Position numbers and translations under genes: made by a program
In this document: positions 22,840 through 35,539 of the stretch, piece after piece
Numbering within the stretch: position 1 is the stretch's first letter
Layout of the letters: the number at the start of each line of letters is the position of its first letter
Assembly (NCBI RefSeq): GCF_028372415.1
Contig: NC_092872.1
Location: 9,678,001 to 9,742,000 of the forward strand
Length of the DNA stretch: 64,000 nt
Origin: Notamacropus eugenii
Lineage: Eukaryota > Chordata > Mammalia > Diprotodontia > Macropodidae
Reading direction: 5' to 3'
The notes under the pieces: generated by a model
What the model was told of the DNA's origin: nothing
Seen by the model: only the letters and a program-made list of their open reading frames with translations
Databases searched by the model: none

Positions 22840-23960
22840 CCTCTTAGAAGGAAGTTTTTCCTTACACAGAGCCTAAATCTGATCCCTTTTTATTCTCCTT
22901 GGTTCTTTCCATCATCTGGAGCCAAGCAAAACAAATTGGATTCTTCTTTCACATGTCGCTCTTCAAATACTTGAAGATAGCTACCATATGCCCCCAAGTC
23001 TTCTCCAAACTGAATAAATCTAGTTCCTTCTGCCAGGGCTCACATAGAATGTTCTATAGCTCCTTTCCCATCTTGGTCATAGTCCTCTGAACACAAAGTA
23101 GCTGTCAACACCCTTCCTAAAATATGGTGTCCAGAATTGATCACAGTCCTTCAGATATGGCTTGACTGGGCAAAGGACAGCAAGAACCCAGCTCATCAGC
23201 CTAGGGGATAGACCGTAGGAAATCAGGAAGACCTGAGTTCAAAACCAGCCTCTGACACTTCCAGGCTGTGTCACCCTGGGCAAGCCATTTAACCTCTATC
23301 TGTCTCAGTTTCCTCAACCACAGATTAGTATAATAGTACCTACCTCACAGGGTTGTTGGGAGAATCAAATGTGATCATTTTTGTAAAGCACTTAGCACAG
23401 TGCCTGAGAAATAGTAGGGGATTAATGACAGCTTGTTCCTTTCCCCTTCATAGATTTAGAAATGGAAGAGACATGAGGGATGATTTAGTCCAACTCCTTA
23501 TTTTACAGATAAAAACACTGAGGCATTAAAAGAAAAAGTGATTTGTTTAATATCACACAGAAGCAGGATTCAAACCCATGTTCCTTGGCACCAATTCTAG
23601 TGCTCCTCCTGCTGCTCCTCACAATGTTTCCATTAACGGAGCCCAAGGCTGTGTTAGTTTTTGAGTGGCGTGTCTCACTGCTGACCCACACTAAGCTTGT
23701 AGTCCACTAGAAACTCAGCATTTTTACTCACATTTCTATCTGGCTTCATTTTCCCCAGCTTGTGCTTGTGCAGTTGAGGTAGTAAGTGTGTGAGGTGGGA
23801 TTTGAACTCAGGTCTTCCTGACTCCAAAGCTGGTATTCTGTCTACCTGCTGTCCCTAATATCTGATTTTTATCATTCTAGTGTATAGCTTTGGATTTATC
23901 CCAATTAGAAGTGGGGCTCGGCTTCTGTCTTCTGCTCCTAAATTCTCTAGCCTGGACTCA
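22840..23960 (-). mobile_element. Antisense CR1/L3-like LINE interrupted by SINEs
   Basis: The CR1 antisense text runs 22,840-23,190 (ACTTGAAGATAGCTACCATA, AATATGGTGTCCAGAATTGA), breaks for a sense MIR-type SINE (23,195-23,430) and an antisense SINE-like unit (23,445-23,640), then resumes at 23,640 (AGCTTGTAGTCCACTAGAAA). Another antisense SINE sits at 23,760-23,860. The order shows the LINE is older than the SINEs. Confidence 0.65.
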
Positions 23961-24059
23961 CAGGAACAACGATCAGAAAAGTGTTTCCTCTTCTCTAAAA
24001 GGACTATTAAATCCAGGGAGAATTCCTTCAAAACAGAGATGGCAAATTTGCAAAGTTTC

Positions 24060-25420
24060 TAGTCACCTCCAAAGTGTTGAAAAGAGCCTGGATGTGAGGC
24101 CAAAAGAGATTTGAATTAAAATCTCAGTGCCGATAGGTGTGATTGATCCTAGGCAAATTTTACCTCCCCAAGTCTCAATCTCTTCATTGGTAAAAGGAGA
24201 ACAGTAATAAAACATTTGCATCATTATTCATCAACAATACTGGTCTATGGTTCATACGATCAGAGATTTAGAACTGAAATGGACTTCAGAGGAAATTTTG
24301 TCCAACCCCCTCATTTTACAGATATGGAATTGAGGCCCTTCTATGGGAAATGACTTATCCCCAGTCAAGATCTGGACCCAGGCCCTCTGATTCCCAAACC
24401 TGTGTTCTTTCCACCACGTCACAGAACATCCCTACCTTTGACCTCATCTCCTCCTTTGCAAGATTGCCCTGATAATCATTCTCTCTCTCTCTTTCTCTGT
24501 CTCTCTCCCTCTATCTCTGTCTCTATTTCTCTACATCTCTCTATCTTTGTCTCTGTCTCCCTCTCTTTCTCCCTCTGTCATTCTCTGTCTCTCTTTCTCT
24601 CATCTCTCCTTATTTACTGACTCCTTTGATGCCTATAAACATGTTCAAATCTCCACCATCTTTAAAAACTCCTCGCTTGACCCTATCATCCCCTTCGGTC
24701 TGTCCCCCTATATATCCCTTCTCTCTTTCACAGCCAAGCACCTGGAAAAAGCTGTCTACACTTGCTATTTCCACTTCTCTCATTTCTCAGCCCCTTGAAA
24801 TGTCTCCAAATCTCATCATTTAACTGCAGTTGCCCTCTACAGAATTACCAATGATTTAATTGCCAGATTCAAGGGTCCTTTCCCAAATCTCATCCTTCCT
24901 GACCTCTTGGCAGCATTTGACATTGTTGACTGCCCTTTCCTCCTGGACACTTTCCTTTATGAGTTTTTGTGGCACTGCTCTCTGCTGGTTCTCCTCTTAC
25001 CTGTCTGACCATGCCTTCTTGGCTTTCTTTGCTGCCTTACCATGCACATTATGCCTGCTAACTGGGAGCTTGCCCCAAGATGGATCCTCATCTCCAATCT
25101 CTTAACATCTTTTCCTGCTTTAGTTATTTAGGACAATATTTCCCTCATTAAAAAGCTTGGCAAACTTTGTTCTTTCTTCGTTTTTGAGAAAAATTAGTGT
25201 AGAACAAGTATTAACTTCTTTTTAGACCCTTGACAGAGCTCAGGTATAAATCCATGTGGAAAATCCAACTGTCTCATTTTGTAGAGGAAGAAACTGAAAC
25301 CTAAAGAGATGAAGTAACTTTGCCAAGATCATACTTCTATCAAGTCAGGATCCGAACCCAGACCCAGCAGTCCCAGATGCAGGACCCTTTCCATTAGATC
25401 ATATTCAAAATCCAAGCATT
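24060..25420. repeat. SINE, (CT)n, L2/L3-type LINE RT fragment, SINE
   Basis: Sense SINE at 24,060-24,220; an antisense MIR-related unit at 24,260-24,420; (CT)n at 24,481-24,604; a sense LINE fragment at 24,610-25,130 whose degraded reading includes LLAAFDIVD and FSSYLSDH, the L2/CR1 reverse-transcriptase neighbourhood; and an antisense MIR-type SINE at 25,240-25,410. Confidence 0.65.
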
Positions 25421-25459
25421 CAGAGACCAGATTTGAGTGGAAAAACCATTACAATAACC

Positions 25460-25990
25460 CTGATTTACTACACCCCAAAGAGATCGAAGAAAGCGGGAAA
25501 GAAGCTAGATGGAGAAACATATTTTAGAATCTTTCTGTTTTAACAAACTGTTGGACATGAGGCAGGGTGGTCATCCGCTGGGAAGTGGCTGACCAAATTA
25601 TGGCATGGGAATATAATGAATTATTGAAATAAATATAATCAAAGATCATTGTAGCACAAGAAACAGAAGTTTCAGAGAAATCTGCGATAACACTTGTATG
25701 AACTGATACAAAGTGAAACCAACTTCGAGAACCAAGAGAGCAATTTATGTAATAACAATATTGCAAAGAAAAATACCTTGGAAAGACCTAAGAGTTCTAA
25801 TCAACCCCAATGGCCAACAGCGATTCAGAGGACTAATGACGGATCCTGGCAGAGGCAGGTGATCGCTTTGAGGTGCATAATGAGACATTGATTTTTGATG
25901 ATGGTCAGTTTGGGAACTTATTTTGCGTGACTATGCATACTTGTTACAAGGATTTTGCTCTGAATTAAAAAAAAAAAACCTGCCTTAGGT
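25460..25990 (+). mobile_element. Old L1-type 3' end, sense
   Basis: Resembles the marsupial L1 3' UTR layout (GACCAAATTATGGCATGGGA, GAACTGATACAAAGTGAAAC, CCCAATGGCCAACAG) and ends in two A-runs at 25,967 and 26,008. Confidence 0.6.
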
Positions 25991-26339
25991 AATGCCTAAA
26001 AGCTGGTAAAAAAAAAAAAAAAAGGAAAAAACTTAGTATACAATCTTCTCACCACCAAGCCACATTCTTGCTCTCTGAAAACTCATCATCTCCAGAAAGC
26101 CTGATTAGCTCCACTCCATTGCACTCGATCTTTAATTTTATATCTCCTCAATCTGTTCATCTTTCTGTCAGACCCATCCATCACTCCATAGATCAAGAGG
26201 TATTTGTTAACACTTATTGTTTACCAAACCCTGAGCGGGGTCTCTTGGGAAACAAGGAAATATAAGCCACGATTTCAGGTTTCCTAGGAGCAGAGAATTT
26301 TTAAGCAGGAAGAGACCTTGGCTTTCATCTTGGTAAATG

Positions 26340-26775
26340 GTTTTAAGATCACAGGATTTTAGAGTGAACAGGACCTTAATGATCTGATTTGTCAGCCATT
26401 ATTTAATAGAGGAGGAAACTCAACCCCAGAGAGAGGAAGTCAGTTGTCCAGTAACACACAGTGAGCTCCTTGTGGAACAGAGACTAGAACCCAGCTCTTC
26501 CAACTCCCAGGCAGACATTCACTCCCTTTATGTGACACTGCCCATAGATTCATATAGAACTGGAAGAAACCTTACAGATCATTTAATCTAATTCTCTCAA
26601 TTTACAAAGCTGTGTGACTCTGGTCAAGTCACTTAACTCTGTTTGCCTCAGTTTCCTCATTTGTAAAATTACCTGGAGAAGGAAATGGCAAACCACTATC
26701 TTTGCCAAGAAAACCCCAAATGGACTCACAAAGAGTCAGACACAACTGAAATGACTCAACAACAACAACAAATAT
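26340..26775. repeat. Antisense MIR-type fragment and a Mar1/Ther-2-like SINE
   Basis: 26,340-26,540 is antisense. 26,600-26,772 is sense with the distinctive tail CTGGAGAAGGAAATGGCAAA, AGAAAACCCCAAATGGACTC, CAAAGAGTCAGACACAACTG and an (CAA)n end. Confidence 0.75.
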
Positions 26776-26956
26776 GTAGACACATTGTGCTGGAGAGTGG
26801 GGACATGATAATCATTAGGATGTGATCTCTTTGATCAACTTTGAATCAAGTCAGTATATCAGAACTAGATGGCTAAGCAATATTTGCTCACCCTAATCAC
26901 TGTTGCCTGGAAAGGGGGATGGCCCTTTTCTGTCTATCTGTCTCTGTTGGTCTGTT

Positions 26957-26957
<1 letters not shown>

Positions 26958-27025
<68 letters not shown>

Positions 27026-28039
27026 ACTTATATCCAATCAATCACTAAATCCTATTGATTATAATCTCTCACCTCCTTCCCATTCCCATCTTTTTCACAC
27101 CATTTGCCACCTGCCTAAATCAGACTTCATAGTGAGGATTAGTTCAGAAATAGGGAAAGTGTGCTAGACTGGGAGTTGGGAGACATGAGTTCAAATCCAG
27201 GTTTAGCCACTTACTAGCTATGTGACCTTGGTGAAGACACTTCCCCTTCCTTCAGGCTCAATTCCCACTTCTATAAAATGAGGAGTTTGGAGTTAAGGAG
27301 ATTATTTAAGGTCCCTTTCAGTCTGGAAACTCACCTGTCCTCAGCAGCCCCTGCCTCTGGGCCCTTCCCTCGCTTTTATTGGAGAGAGCTTCCTCAGAGC
27401 CTCCACTTAAGGAGGGGGGCTGGAGTCACCAGCTCATCATTTCCTCTGGACCACAGGATTTTGTCATTGGGCAGGGAGGGATGGAACCCCTCTCCCTTTC
27501 TTTCTGCTTCTTCTTCTATGTGAGCTCCTTGAGGACTGGAACTCTCTTTTGCCTTTCTTTGTATCCCTAGTGCTTAGCACACTGCCTGACACGTGCTTAA
27601 CAAATATTTGTTGACCGACTGATATTCTATTTTTGTTTTTTAGATGGACTACCCCCAGCCCCGGCTCCTCTCTGTCTGTGTCAGTTCTGACTCGAGTGCC
27701 ATGAAGCCTTCCTTCCCTCCGCCTCAAATCCCGTTCCTCACACTTCTCACAGCACTGTTTTTCATATCTCCCCTTTCCACTTTTCTCATTCTCCTTTCTC
27801 TATACATATCTCATGCAGCAACTAGATCGTTAGCTTCCTGAGGGTTAAGTACTAGATTGGTTTCATCTTTTTCTCCCTAGTCCACCCAATGAAAGACCTC
27901 AGTAAAGTGGGCACTCAATAAAGGTTTGATCCACATTCTCATCTGTGCATCTCCATCTCTCTTTGTCTATCTCTGTGTCTCTTTTGACCTATCTCTTTGT
28001 CTCTGTCTCTGTGTTCCTTTAGTTCTGTCTGTCTGTGTC

Positions 28040-28092
<53 letters not shown>

Positions 28093-28095
28093 ACA
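26958..28095 (+). repeat. (TC)n, SINE, two L2-like 3' ends, (CA)n
   Basis: (TC)n 26,958-27,019; sense SINE 27,140-27,310; L2-type 3' ends at 27,510-27,630 (TTAGCACACTGCCTGACACG) and 27,700-27,930 (GGGCACTCAATAAAGG); (CA)n 28,041-28,092. Confidence 0.7.
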
Positions 28096-28344
28096 ACCTA
28101 TTTTAATGCAAACTTCTTGAGGAGGGTTTGACTTTCATAATTATATGGGTACACTAGGAAGGAGATTTCTGTCTTGGAGTGGGGGTGGAGGGCCACAGTT
28201 AGGCTTGGTGGCCTTTAAGATTCTTTCTGACTCTGGGATCTCATGATTCTGTTTTTGTATCCCCAATATTTTGCATGCCCTATGTACCTAGTAAATAATG
28301 ATTGAATTAAAGTGAATTCTCTCACATCCTCCACAGATACCTCT

Positions 28345-29490
28345 GCTTGGGTAGAACACTGGGCCTGGAGTCAGGAAGACCTGAGTTCCTATCCAGCCTC
28401 ACACATTTACCCTCCATCGGCCTCAGTTTCCTCAAATTTAAATAATAACCCTAACCTGGTAGAGTAGTGGTGGGGATCAAATGAGAGATCTGTAAAGTGC
28501 TCAGCACAGAGCCTGGCACAGAACTGGTGCTTCATAAACATGTTTCCCTCTGTCCATAGTGATCACACGAAGCCAGGCATTCCTGAATCAGCAGCCTGCT
28601 CCATCTAGATGTGCTGACTGCATTTTCACTGCCCCTATTCCACAGAATCGCCATACCAAGCTTCCATCCCAAGTTGCAAAGGACTTTATAGACCATTCAC
28701 AGTCCTTCATTTTACAGATGAGGAAACTGAGACTCAGAATGCAAAATGATTGGTCCAAAGCCACCTAGGAGGTAAGATGGGACTTGAACTGAGTTCATGG
28801 TGTCCCATGAGTACAAATCTGTGTTGTTTTCATTCCATCAGACTTCCCTTCCTAACAGGCCAAGAGGCATCCAGAAGACTCTTTTTCCCTACTAGGCATG
28901 GGGAAACTTCATAGCTTACCACGCTTTTGCAAGGCTCAGGGTTTACATCACCATCTGTAGGGGGCTGACATCAGCCTCCACATGTTTTCTCTCTCTCTGC
29001 ATGCAGATACAAAGAACTTAACTGATCCCTTTCATTTGACAAACATTAAATGCCTTTTGTGTGAAAGGTTTTGTGCTGGACCCTGAGAGGATATCAGGTA
29101 ACCCAGAACAACATCTGGCCCCTGCTGTATACACAGCTATAAATCAGTAGACTCTGCCAAGAGCAGTTTGGAGTTCTAGGAAAATGGAGAGATCAGAAAA
29201 ACCAATGCACCCAAAAGCCCAGTTCAATCTCTGTCATTGGTCTACCAGTCAGGCAGACCTACTATGTACCAGATAGTATGCTAAGAGCTGGGGATACAAA
29301 AAAAAAAGGCAGAAGACCTTGTCCTTGACCTCAAGAAATTCACAGTGGGAGACAACATACTCTCACACACACACGCACAAATGTACAGACAAGATCTATT
29401 CAAGATTTATTGGAGATAATCAGCAGAAGGAGGGGAGTAGCCTTAAGGGCAACCAAGAAAGGCTTTTTGTAGAAGGTGGGATCATTGCGT
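28345..29490. repeat. SINEs and an ATACAAA-type retroposed segment
   Basis: Sense MIR-type SINE 28,345-28,545 (GGGCCTGGAGTCAGGAAGAC); antisense unit 28,660-28,850; worn antisense fragment 29,010-29,130; and 29,240-29,490 with TACCAGATAGTATGCTAAGA and GGGATACAAAAAAAAAAGG. Confidence 0.65.
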
Positions 29491-29769
29491 CCCTCTGTGC
29501 CCAACCTTCTAGCGCCTCCCCCACTCTCCCTACTGAAAACCACCACCCTAGGTGATCCTCAAGTTTCCACCCCCTCCCAGTGAAGAGACTTGATCTGCTC
29601 TTGTCTCCCTGTCACTGCTGCCTCATGGAATTAACCCAGGCCTTCATGCTATTTGTTGGGGTGCTGGGCCTTCCTGAGGCCCTAGCCCTGTGTGAGTCCT
29701 ATCCCTAGCCTCAGCCCTGAATGGAACTGTCAAATCTACCTCATCCCTGGGAAGGAATCCCCTCAGAAG

Positions 29770-30170
29770 CTTCCCTGACAAGTGGTCCTCTGGGTTCCCC
29801 CTGAAAGCCTCCCCAGCCAGTCACTGGAGGCAGCTCTGGCTATTAGGACATTTTGTCCTGGCCTTGAATGGACTTCTGCCTTCCCATAACTTCTTCCCAT
29901 TGCTCCTAGTTCTGTCTTCTGGGAACAATGGAAACAAGCCGAATCCCTTTTCCATCTCCCAGCCCTTCAGATACTTGAAGACAGTTATTATGTTTCCCAG
30001 TAGCCACTTTGCTGCCTAAACATCTCAAGTCCCTTCAACCAATCACCTCCTATGATCTGAATTCTATCCTCTCACCAACCTGGTCACCATCCTCTAGACA
30101 TGCTCATTTGTCAACGTCCTCCCAAAAATATGGCGGCCATAACCCTTCTCTTCCATATCCTTATTGCTTC
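29770..30170 (-). mobile_element. CR1/L3-like LINE, antisense
   Basis: TTGCTCCTAGTTCTGTCTTC, GATACTTGAAGACAGTTATT, CCTGGTCACCATCCTCTAGA, AATATGGCGGCCATAA in antisense CR1 order. 30,170-31,120 has no repeat I can name. Confidence 0.65.
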
Positions 30171-31129
30171 ATTCTCCCATACATAGATACCCCTCACCTT
30201 CCTCATTGTCCTTTCCCCCATCTGAGAGTCCACAACAGTACTGACCTCTACCCCAGACTTAAGATCTTGAGAATATGGAGGGGAATCGGGAAACTCTTTT
30301 CTCTGAACTTAGAGGCTAAGACCACTGTCCCTTCTTCCCCAGGAGCTTTATGGGGATGGACTCCAAGGGAGGGAGTTTTAGGAGGAAGGTTTTGGGCTGG
30401 CCCCTTCTGAACATTCCCCAGCCCCAACTCTGGCCTCAAGTGCCAGGAAATTCTTGCCTGGAGTTAGATATCAATTCCCTTCCCCCCTCCAGACAACATG
30501 CCTAAAATAGCCCCAGCTGTCAGATCTGCTCCCAACCAGGGCAGCCTAGGGCCCAGCAGTCTCCCCAAACTCATTTGGGGTGTGGGGCATGGATACACTT
30601 TTTGGGAGTGACAGTCCTTGAACCATCCTCTGAAGGACAACGTTTAATGAGACAAATGGAGGAGGCCCCTTACTCAGGAGAGGGGAACAAAGATAAAATA
30701 CTGAGAATGAAGAGGGGGAGAAAAAAAGGAGATCAGCCCCCTGACTAGAGGGAAGCCATAAAGCAGAAAGAGGAGGAATGACCAAGTCCCAAGTTGCCCT
30801 CAGAAGCTTAGGAATTGGGCATCCCAATATATTGGTCCTGTCCCATGAACAAGTGATGACCCATACCCTCCTGTGCTCAGAGCTCCAGTGTGAATGGTCC
30901 CACATTGCAGAGTGAAATCCTAGCCTCCACGAACCCCAAGAGGTCTCTGTCCCTTCCCTCAGAGGGACTGTGACCTTCAGGCACTCAGGACAGCCAAGAA
31001 ACTCAGTTTGGTCCCAAGAACCTTCTCAATTGTTCCCAGGTTGCAGATTTTGGACTAACTTGGTTTCCCCAAATATAAGAAATCCTTCTCTGGCCCCCCA
31101 GTTCATCATATATACACCCAAAGAGCCTG

Positions 31130-33490
31130 ACTCATAGGATTTAGGGCTGGAGAGAACCTTAGGAAAACATGGAGTTCAAGCACCTTATTATACAGAAATT
31201 GAAGCCCCAAATGAAAAAGAGACTTGCCCAAGGTCACACCATTAGTAAGTGCAAAGTTCAACTGAAGTCCCATAGTTGGCCTCCCCACCCAAGGTTCTTT
31301 CACCTATAGCAGTGGTCTCTCCAGACCTCTCCTTGTCCCTGCTTACCTGGAGTCTGGGTTGTGGTCAGGGCTGGAGGTTTGTCCCAAGGTGGATTTAGGG
31401 GAGGGGGCAGCAGCTGGAGAGAGAGAGGGAGCAGAGAGCTGGGGTCTCTCCCTCCTCCCTCTCTCCCTCAGGCCTGGTGCAGATACAGGGAGTGGGGCAG
31501 CTGGACTGGGTAGCCCCTGCAGCGGCTCCAAGGCTGAGGGCTCCAGCGAAGACCACCCCCTCCCCTTCCCACCAGCCTTGCTGGGCTGGATGGATGACGT
31601 GCTCCCTCACCCTCCCTACCTCAAGTGCCCAGCTCCAAAATAGCCCAGGGTGTCACTTACTGGGAGATCCAATTTCACCCTCCCAGGAATGGGAGAGGGA
31701 GGCAAAAGGGCAGAGTGTGGGGGAGGTTCCATTGGGGAGCAGGGAGACGACAGAAGCCATGGCAGGCAGTGGGGAGAGGGGAGACTCCTCCGAACCAAGC
31801 CTTCAGGGCTGCAGAAGGAGAAGGCCAGATCTGGCTCAGTCAGATCTCTTGTCAAAAAGGCAACAGACTTGAAGTTGGAAAACCTAGATTGGAGTGCCAT
31901 TCTTACTGGTTGTGTGTGACTTTGGTCACATAACATCCCCTTTCAAATTCTGGTCTAGAAAAGGAGAAGACTGGACTACGGTATCTCAAAGGCTTTTTCT
32001 ACTTTGACATTTTATAAGTCCTCTCAGATTGATACAGGGTGGCTTAGGAGGTAGAACCTCAGCCCTAACAGGCTAGGTGATCTTAGGAAAGGCAGTTTAT
32101 TTCCGGGTCTCTGTTTACTCATCCATCAAATGGAGTTTATAATACTTCACCTACCTAAGCTATGGTAAGAAGTGACATTTATTTTACACTTCATGGCTTA
32201 TAAAGGCTTTGCGTGCATGCTCACTGTGGATCACCTTCAGAATCCTGAGGGATAAACAGGGCAGGCATGGTTACCTCCATTTCATAGAGAAGGAAACTGA
32301 GGTTCATGGAGGGGAAGTGATGCTCAGTGTCACACAGTTAGGAAGTGACAGAAGACCTGGGATCCAAAGCAGGTCTTCTGAGCGCGCTCTTCATGATGCT
32401 ACAGGTTGTTGTAAGAATCAGATGAAATGGCTGATGTCAAACATTTTGGTCTAGACCTATGATGTCATTGGCATAGGGAGTTTCTGCTGAGAAATCATCT
32501 CACAGGGCAAACTGATTAATCAATGAACAGGAATTTATTAAGTGCTTTCTGTGAGAAGCAGCATGGGGTGGTGGAAAGAGTTAGCTTCTGAACCAAGAAG
32601 TCTTGCTCATCTAGACCAGCAGGGTCAAACTCAGCTAAAAAGCATACATGAGCATCCCTGTAGGCTGCATACTGACTCAGAGAGCCATACATAAACATCA
32701 CCTTTATTTTTATTTATTTTGTTAATGATTTCCAAATTACAGCTGAAGATGGCTTGAATCACACTGTGTTGGAAAGCAGGGATAGGAGTCTGACTTGGTG
32801 TGGAGATGACCAGATGTGAGGGGAAGGCCTCTATCCAAGAAGCTTACCTGTCAGAGCCCAGGGTGCTTCCAGAAAAATGTCCTTAGTTCTCTCAAAGAGG
32901 TACAAATGGGCACATCCATACCCTCCACAGGGAGATGCTCTCAAAACTTTAAACAAAGCCTTACCAGCCTGTTCATTAGCTCACAAAGTTGAACTCTCTC
33001 TGATCCATCACCTATACAGATAATAATGGCTGACATCTGAAAGAGGTTTTAATTTTCAAAACCATATTAATATCAGGAGAGGCAATAGGCTAGCTCAGTG
33101 GATTGAGGGCCAATCTTAGAGTCGAGGGAAGTCTTGGATTCAAGTCTCACCTCTGATGTTGACTAATATGCTGATTTCAGGTGGCTCTCACTAGGTAGAG
33201 ACAGATATTCTCATATCCATGGAGTATTATTACAACCCAGGTCCCTCAATCCCCATATCCTAGAACCAGTTCAATCTCAGGTACTAACTCAAGGGATCAA
33301 CATCTATAGAGTGCCAAGATCACTGGGCTTTTAGTCAGGGAACATGGGATCAAGTCCCATCTCTGCTTCTCACTCCTTGTGTGATGACTTTGGACAAAAT
33401 CTTCTCCCCACTCTTGGTCTCAGTTGTCCTCTTTAAAGTGAAGGGGTTGGCCTAGATTTCTGGCTCTGAGCCTGTGATCCTACAGTCTCT
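31130..33490. repeat. SINE fragments and a hAT-like MITE around and beyond the OBSCN 5' end
   Basis: Antisense MIR-type SINE 31,130-31,305; sense fragment 31,850-32,100; antisense MIR 32,170-32,410 (GAGAAGGAAACTGAGGTTCA); hAT-type remnant 32,618-32,760 (CAGCAGGGTCAAACTCAG start); sense SINEs 33,070-33,165 and 33,300-33,485. I see nothing recognisable at 32,770-33,060. Confidence 0.6.
31347..31560 (-). promoter_or_regulatory. Candidate OBSCN non-coding first exon and promoter
   Basis: The coding start of OBSCN sits nine bases after an acceptor, so a 5' UTR exon must lie upstream. The best donor I see on the minus strand is GACTCCAG|GTAAGCAG at 31,347/31,346. It ends a GC-rich, SINE-free block that differs in composition from the surrounding repeats. 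On the minus strand, upstream of this block (about 31,630-31,660), is GGGCTATTTTGGAG, which resembles a CArG box; a CAGCTG E-box next to CCTAAAATAGC lies on the + strand near 30,500. The 5' limit is a guess. If right, OBSCN intron 1 is about 17.3 kb. This is inference; no coding sequence supports it. Confidence 0.4.
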
Positions 33491-33828
33491 TTAGCTCATT
33501 ACACACCCAGCCAAGGTTCACCACGAGAAGTCTCTGAGTGGCATACAGCTCACATTTAGCTTTGCACACAGGTGAATTTGTGAAGTCCTGTACAAGCATG
33601 CAAGGTACACTGGGCATTTAACAGCCTTTATTTTATTCCAGAGAATGAAGTGGATCAAAGAGAGGTAGTAGCGAGGCCAGTAGGAGTCTGGGAGTTTTAG
33701 ACAAAGGAGAAGTTCTTAAACGGGACACACCCAAACAGGGGTTTGGATCTCTGTGTGTGGAAAAAAAGAGAAAAGATTGGCATGTGTCTGCATGTGTCTG
33801 GGTATACAGATGAGTGTCAGTCCCTGAA

Positions 33829-33829
<1 letters not shown>

Positions 33830-33876
<47 letters not shown>

Positions 33877-34072
33877 CATATATTGTATATATTCAGCATA
33901 TCTATCATACTCACATACTATATATGTATATATATATTCTGTATGTATCCATACATTTCTGTTCATATATACATATGCTTAATATATTAAAACATATTCA
34001 ACACATATTTAATATGAAATTATGTATATATGCATACACATAAATATACTCTGCATATACTGTATACATATG
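33830..34072 (+). repeat. (AC)n followed by an AT-rich TATA-type tract
   Basis: (AC)22 at 33,830-33,874, then repeated ATATATGTATATAC-type sequence up to the WALLSI insertion; the same tract resumes after it (34,373-34,530). Confidence 0.95.
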
Positions 34073-34372
34073 CGGGCAGCTAGGTGCACCAGTGCAGGAG
34101 TCAGGAGGACCTGAGTTCAAATTTCACCTCAGATACTTGACACTCACTAGCTGTGTGACCTTGGGCAAGTCACTTAACCCCAGTTGCCTCATCCTGGGTC
34201 ATCTCCAGTCATCCTGATGAATATCTGGTCACTGGATTCAGATGGCTCTGGAGGAGAAGTGAGGCTGGTGACCTGCACAGCCCTCCCTCCTTCAAAACAA
34301 AGTCAAGTGCAAGTCATATCATCATTTCTCTGATGGCATGGTCTTCTTCGGCAACGAAGGACAGGCACACAT
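34073..34372 (+). mobile_element. WALLSI-type marsupial SINE, copy 2
   Basis: About 300 bp, closely similar to copy 1 through the whole tail (CATCCTGATGAATATCTGGT, GGAGGAGAAGTGAGGCTGGT, TTCGGCAACGAAGGACAGGC). It is inserted inside the ATATAC microsatellite, which continues on both sides, so it is younger than that tract. Confidence 0.82.
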
Positions 34373-34741
34373 ATATCCATACATATGAATATGCTATATA
34401 TATTCAGTATAAATCACACGAGGTATGTAGTGTATATCCTTACATTTCATATACACACATACGTATATACTAGAATACATTCAGTATTAGAATATAAAAC
34501 GTGTGTGTATACACACACACACAAACTACTCGTAGCTCACTATGTCCTTTCTTTTAGCTTAAGTTTCTCCAAAGAGGCTGACTAGAGATCTCTAATTTGA
34601 GATCTTGTTCCCCCATTGCCCCACCCCAGCTCTGACATTCCACAGATTTATGAGTCGAAATAAACAAACTGTCAACTGCTTCCCATGATCAAGGTTTTAT
34701 GTTAGGCCAAGTACCAAGTGTGCTTCTGCAGCACTACTGCT

Positions 34742-34783
34742 TGTGTGCATGCGTGTGTGCGTGTGTGTGTGTGTGTGTGTGTG
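34742..34783 (+). repeat. (GT)n microsatellite
   Basis: About 42 bp of GT/GC alternation. A sense MIR-type SINE follows at 34,990-35,115. Confidence 0.95.
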
Positions 34784-35539
34784 ACAGCATGCACCTGCCT
34801 GCTCTCCTCCCCAGCCCCTGCTGACTCCCACACTCCATGGATGAATAAAGCTGTCAGCAAAGGGCCAGGTCGTTGATGGCTTAGTCCCTGGTGCTACCTC
34901 GTAAGATAAGGAGGTGTCCCTTTGCAAGACAAAGAAACTGACACCGAGGAAAGTGCCCCCCTTTGTATTAGAATGTAATGGAGGCTACAGTGTTGTGGAA
35001 AGAGCACTCGATACAGTGTGAGGAGACCTGGTTCTGACTCCCTGGGAGTCAGGGGACTTGGGAAAGTCACTTTCCCTCTTTGGGTCTCAGTTTCCCTCTC
35101 CTTGAATACAATGATCCTCTAAATCTTCAGCCTGGAAGAGACAGTATCTTGTATCTCCAAAGAGCCAAGATTCAAGTAGAGTTTCATGACTTCCCAACCT
35201 CTGGCTATGAGTCTCTTTGAACTTTTCCAGACTCATTCTGATCTTGATGGGACCTGCCAAGGTTTGGGTTCCTCTGGCCCAGCTTTCCAGGGTCCAGGTT
35301 CAGCTCCTCACAGTGATTATATTGATTACTAAGCACTTACTGAGCCGCCATCACAGCTTTATAGGCTGCTGAGCCCTAGGATGGAGACAGAGGAAGAAGA
35401 GGACGCTGGGAGTGAAATCGAAGAGACAGACTGACGGTTCTGAGGATGCTTGCCTATCCTCATGGAGAGCTGACCACAGGGAAGAGTCCAAGCCTTGCCT
35501 TTGGAGATTTCAAGTTAAGGAAATGAAACTCATTTCATG

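Noticed and set aside
24402..25105. + strand ORFs of 65-83 residues
   Set aside because: They lie in (CT)n and in a decayed L2/L3-type LINE reverse-transcriptase fragment.
19369..34372. tRNA genes
   Set aside because: The tRNA-like heads belong to SINEs (WALLSI and MIR types) and lack a complete cloverleaf.
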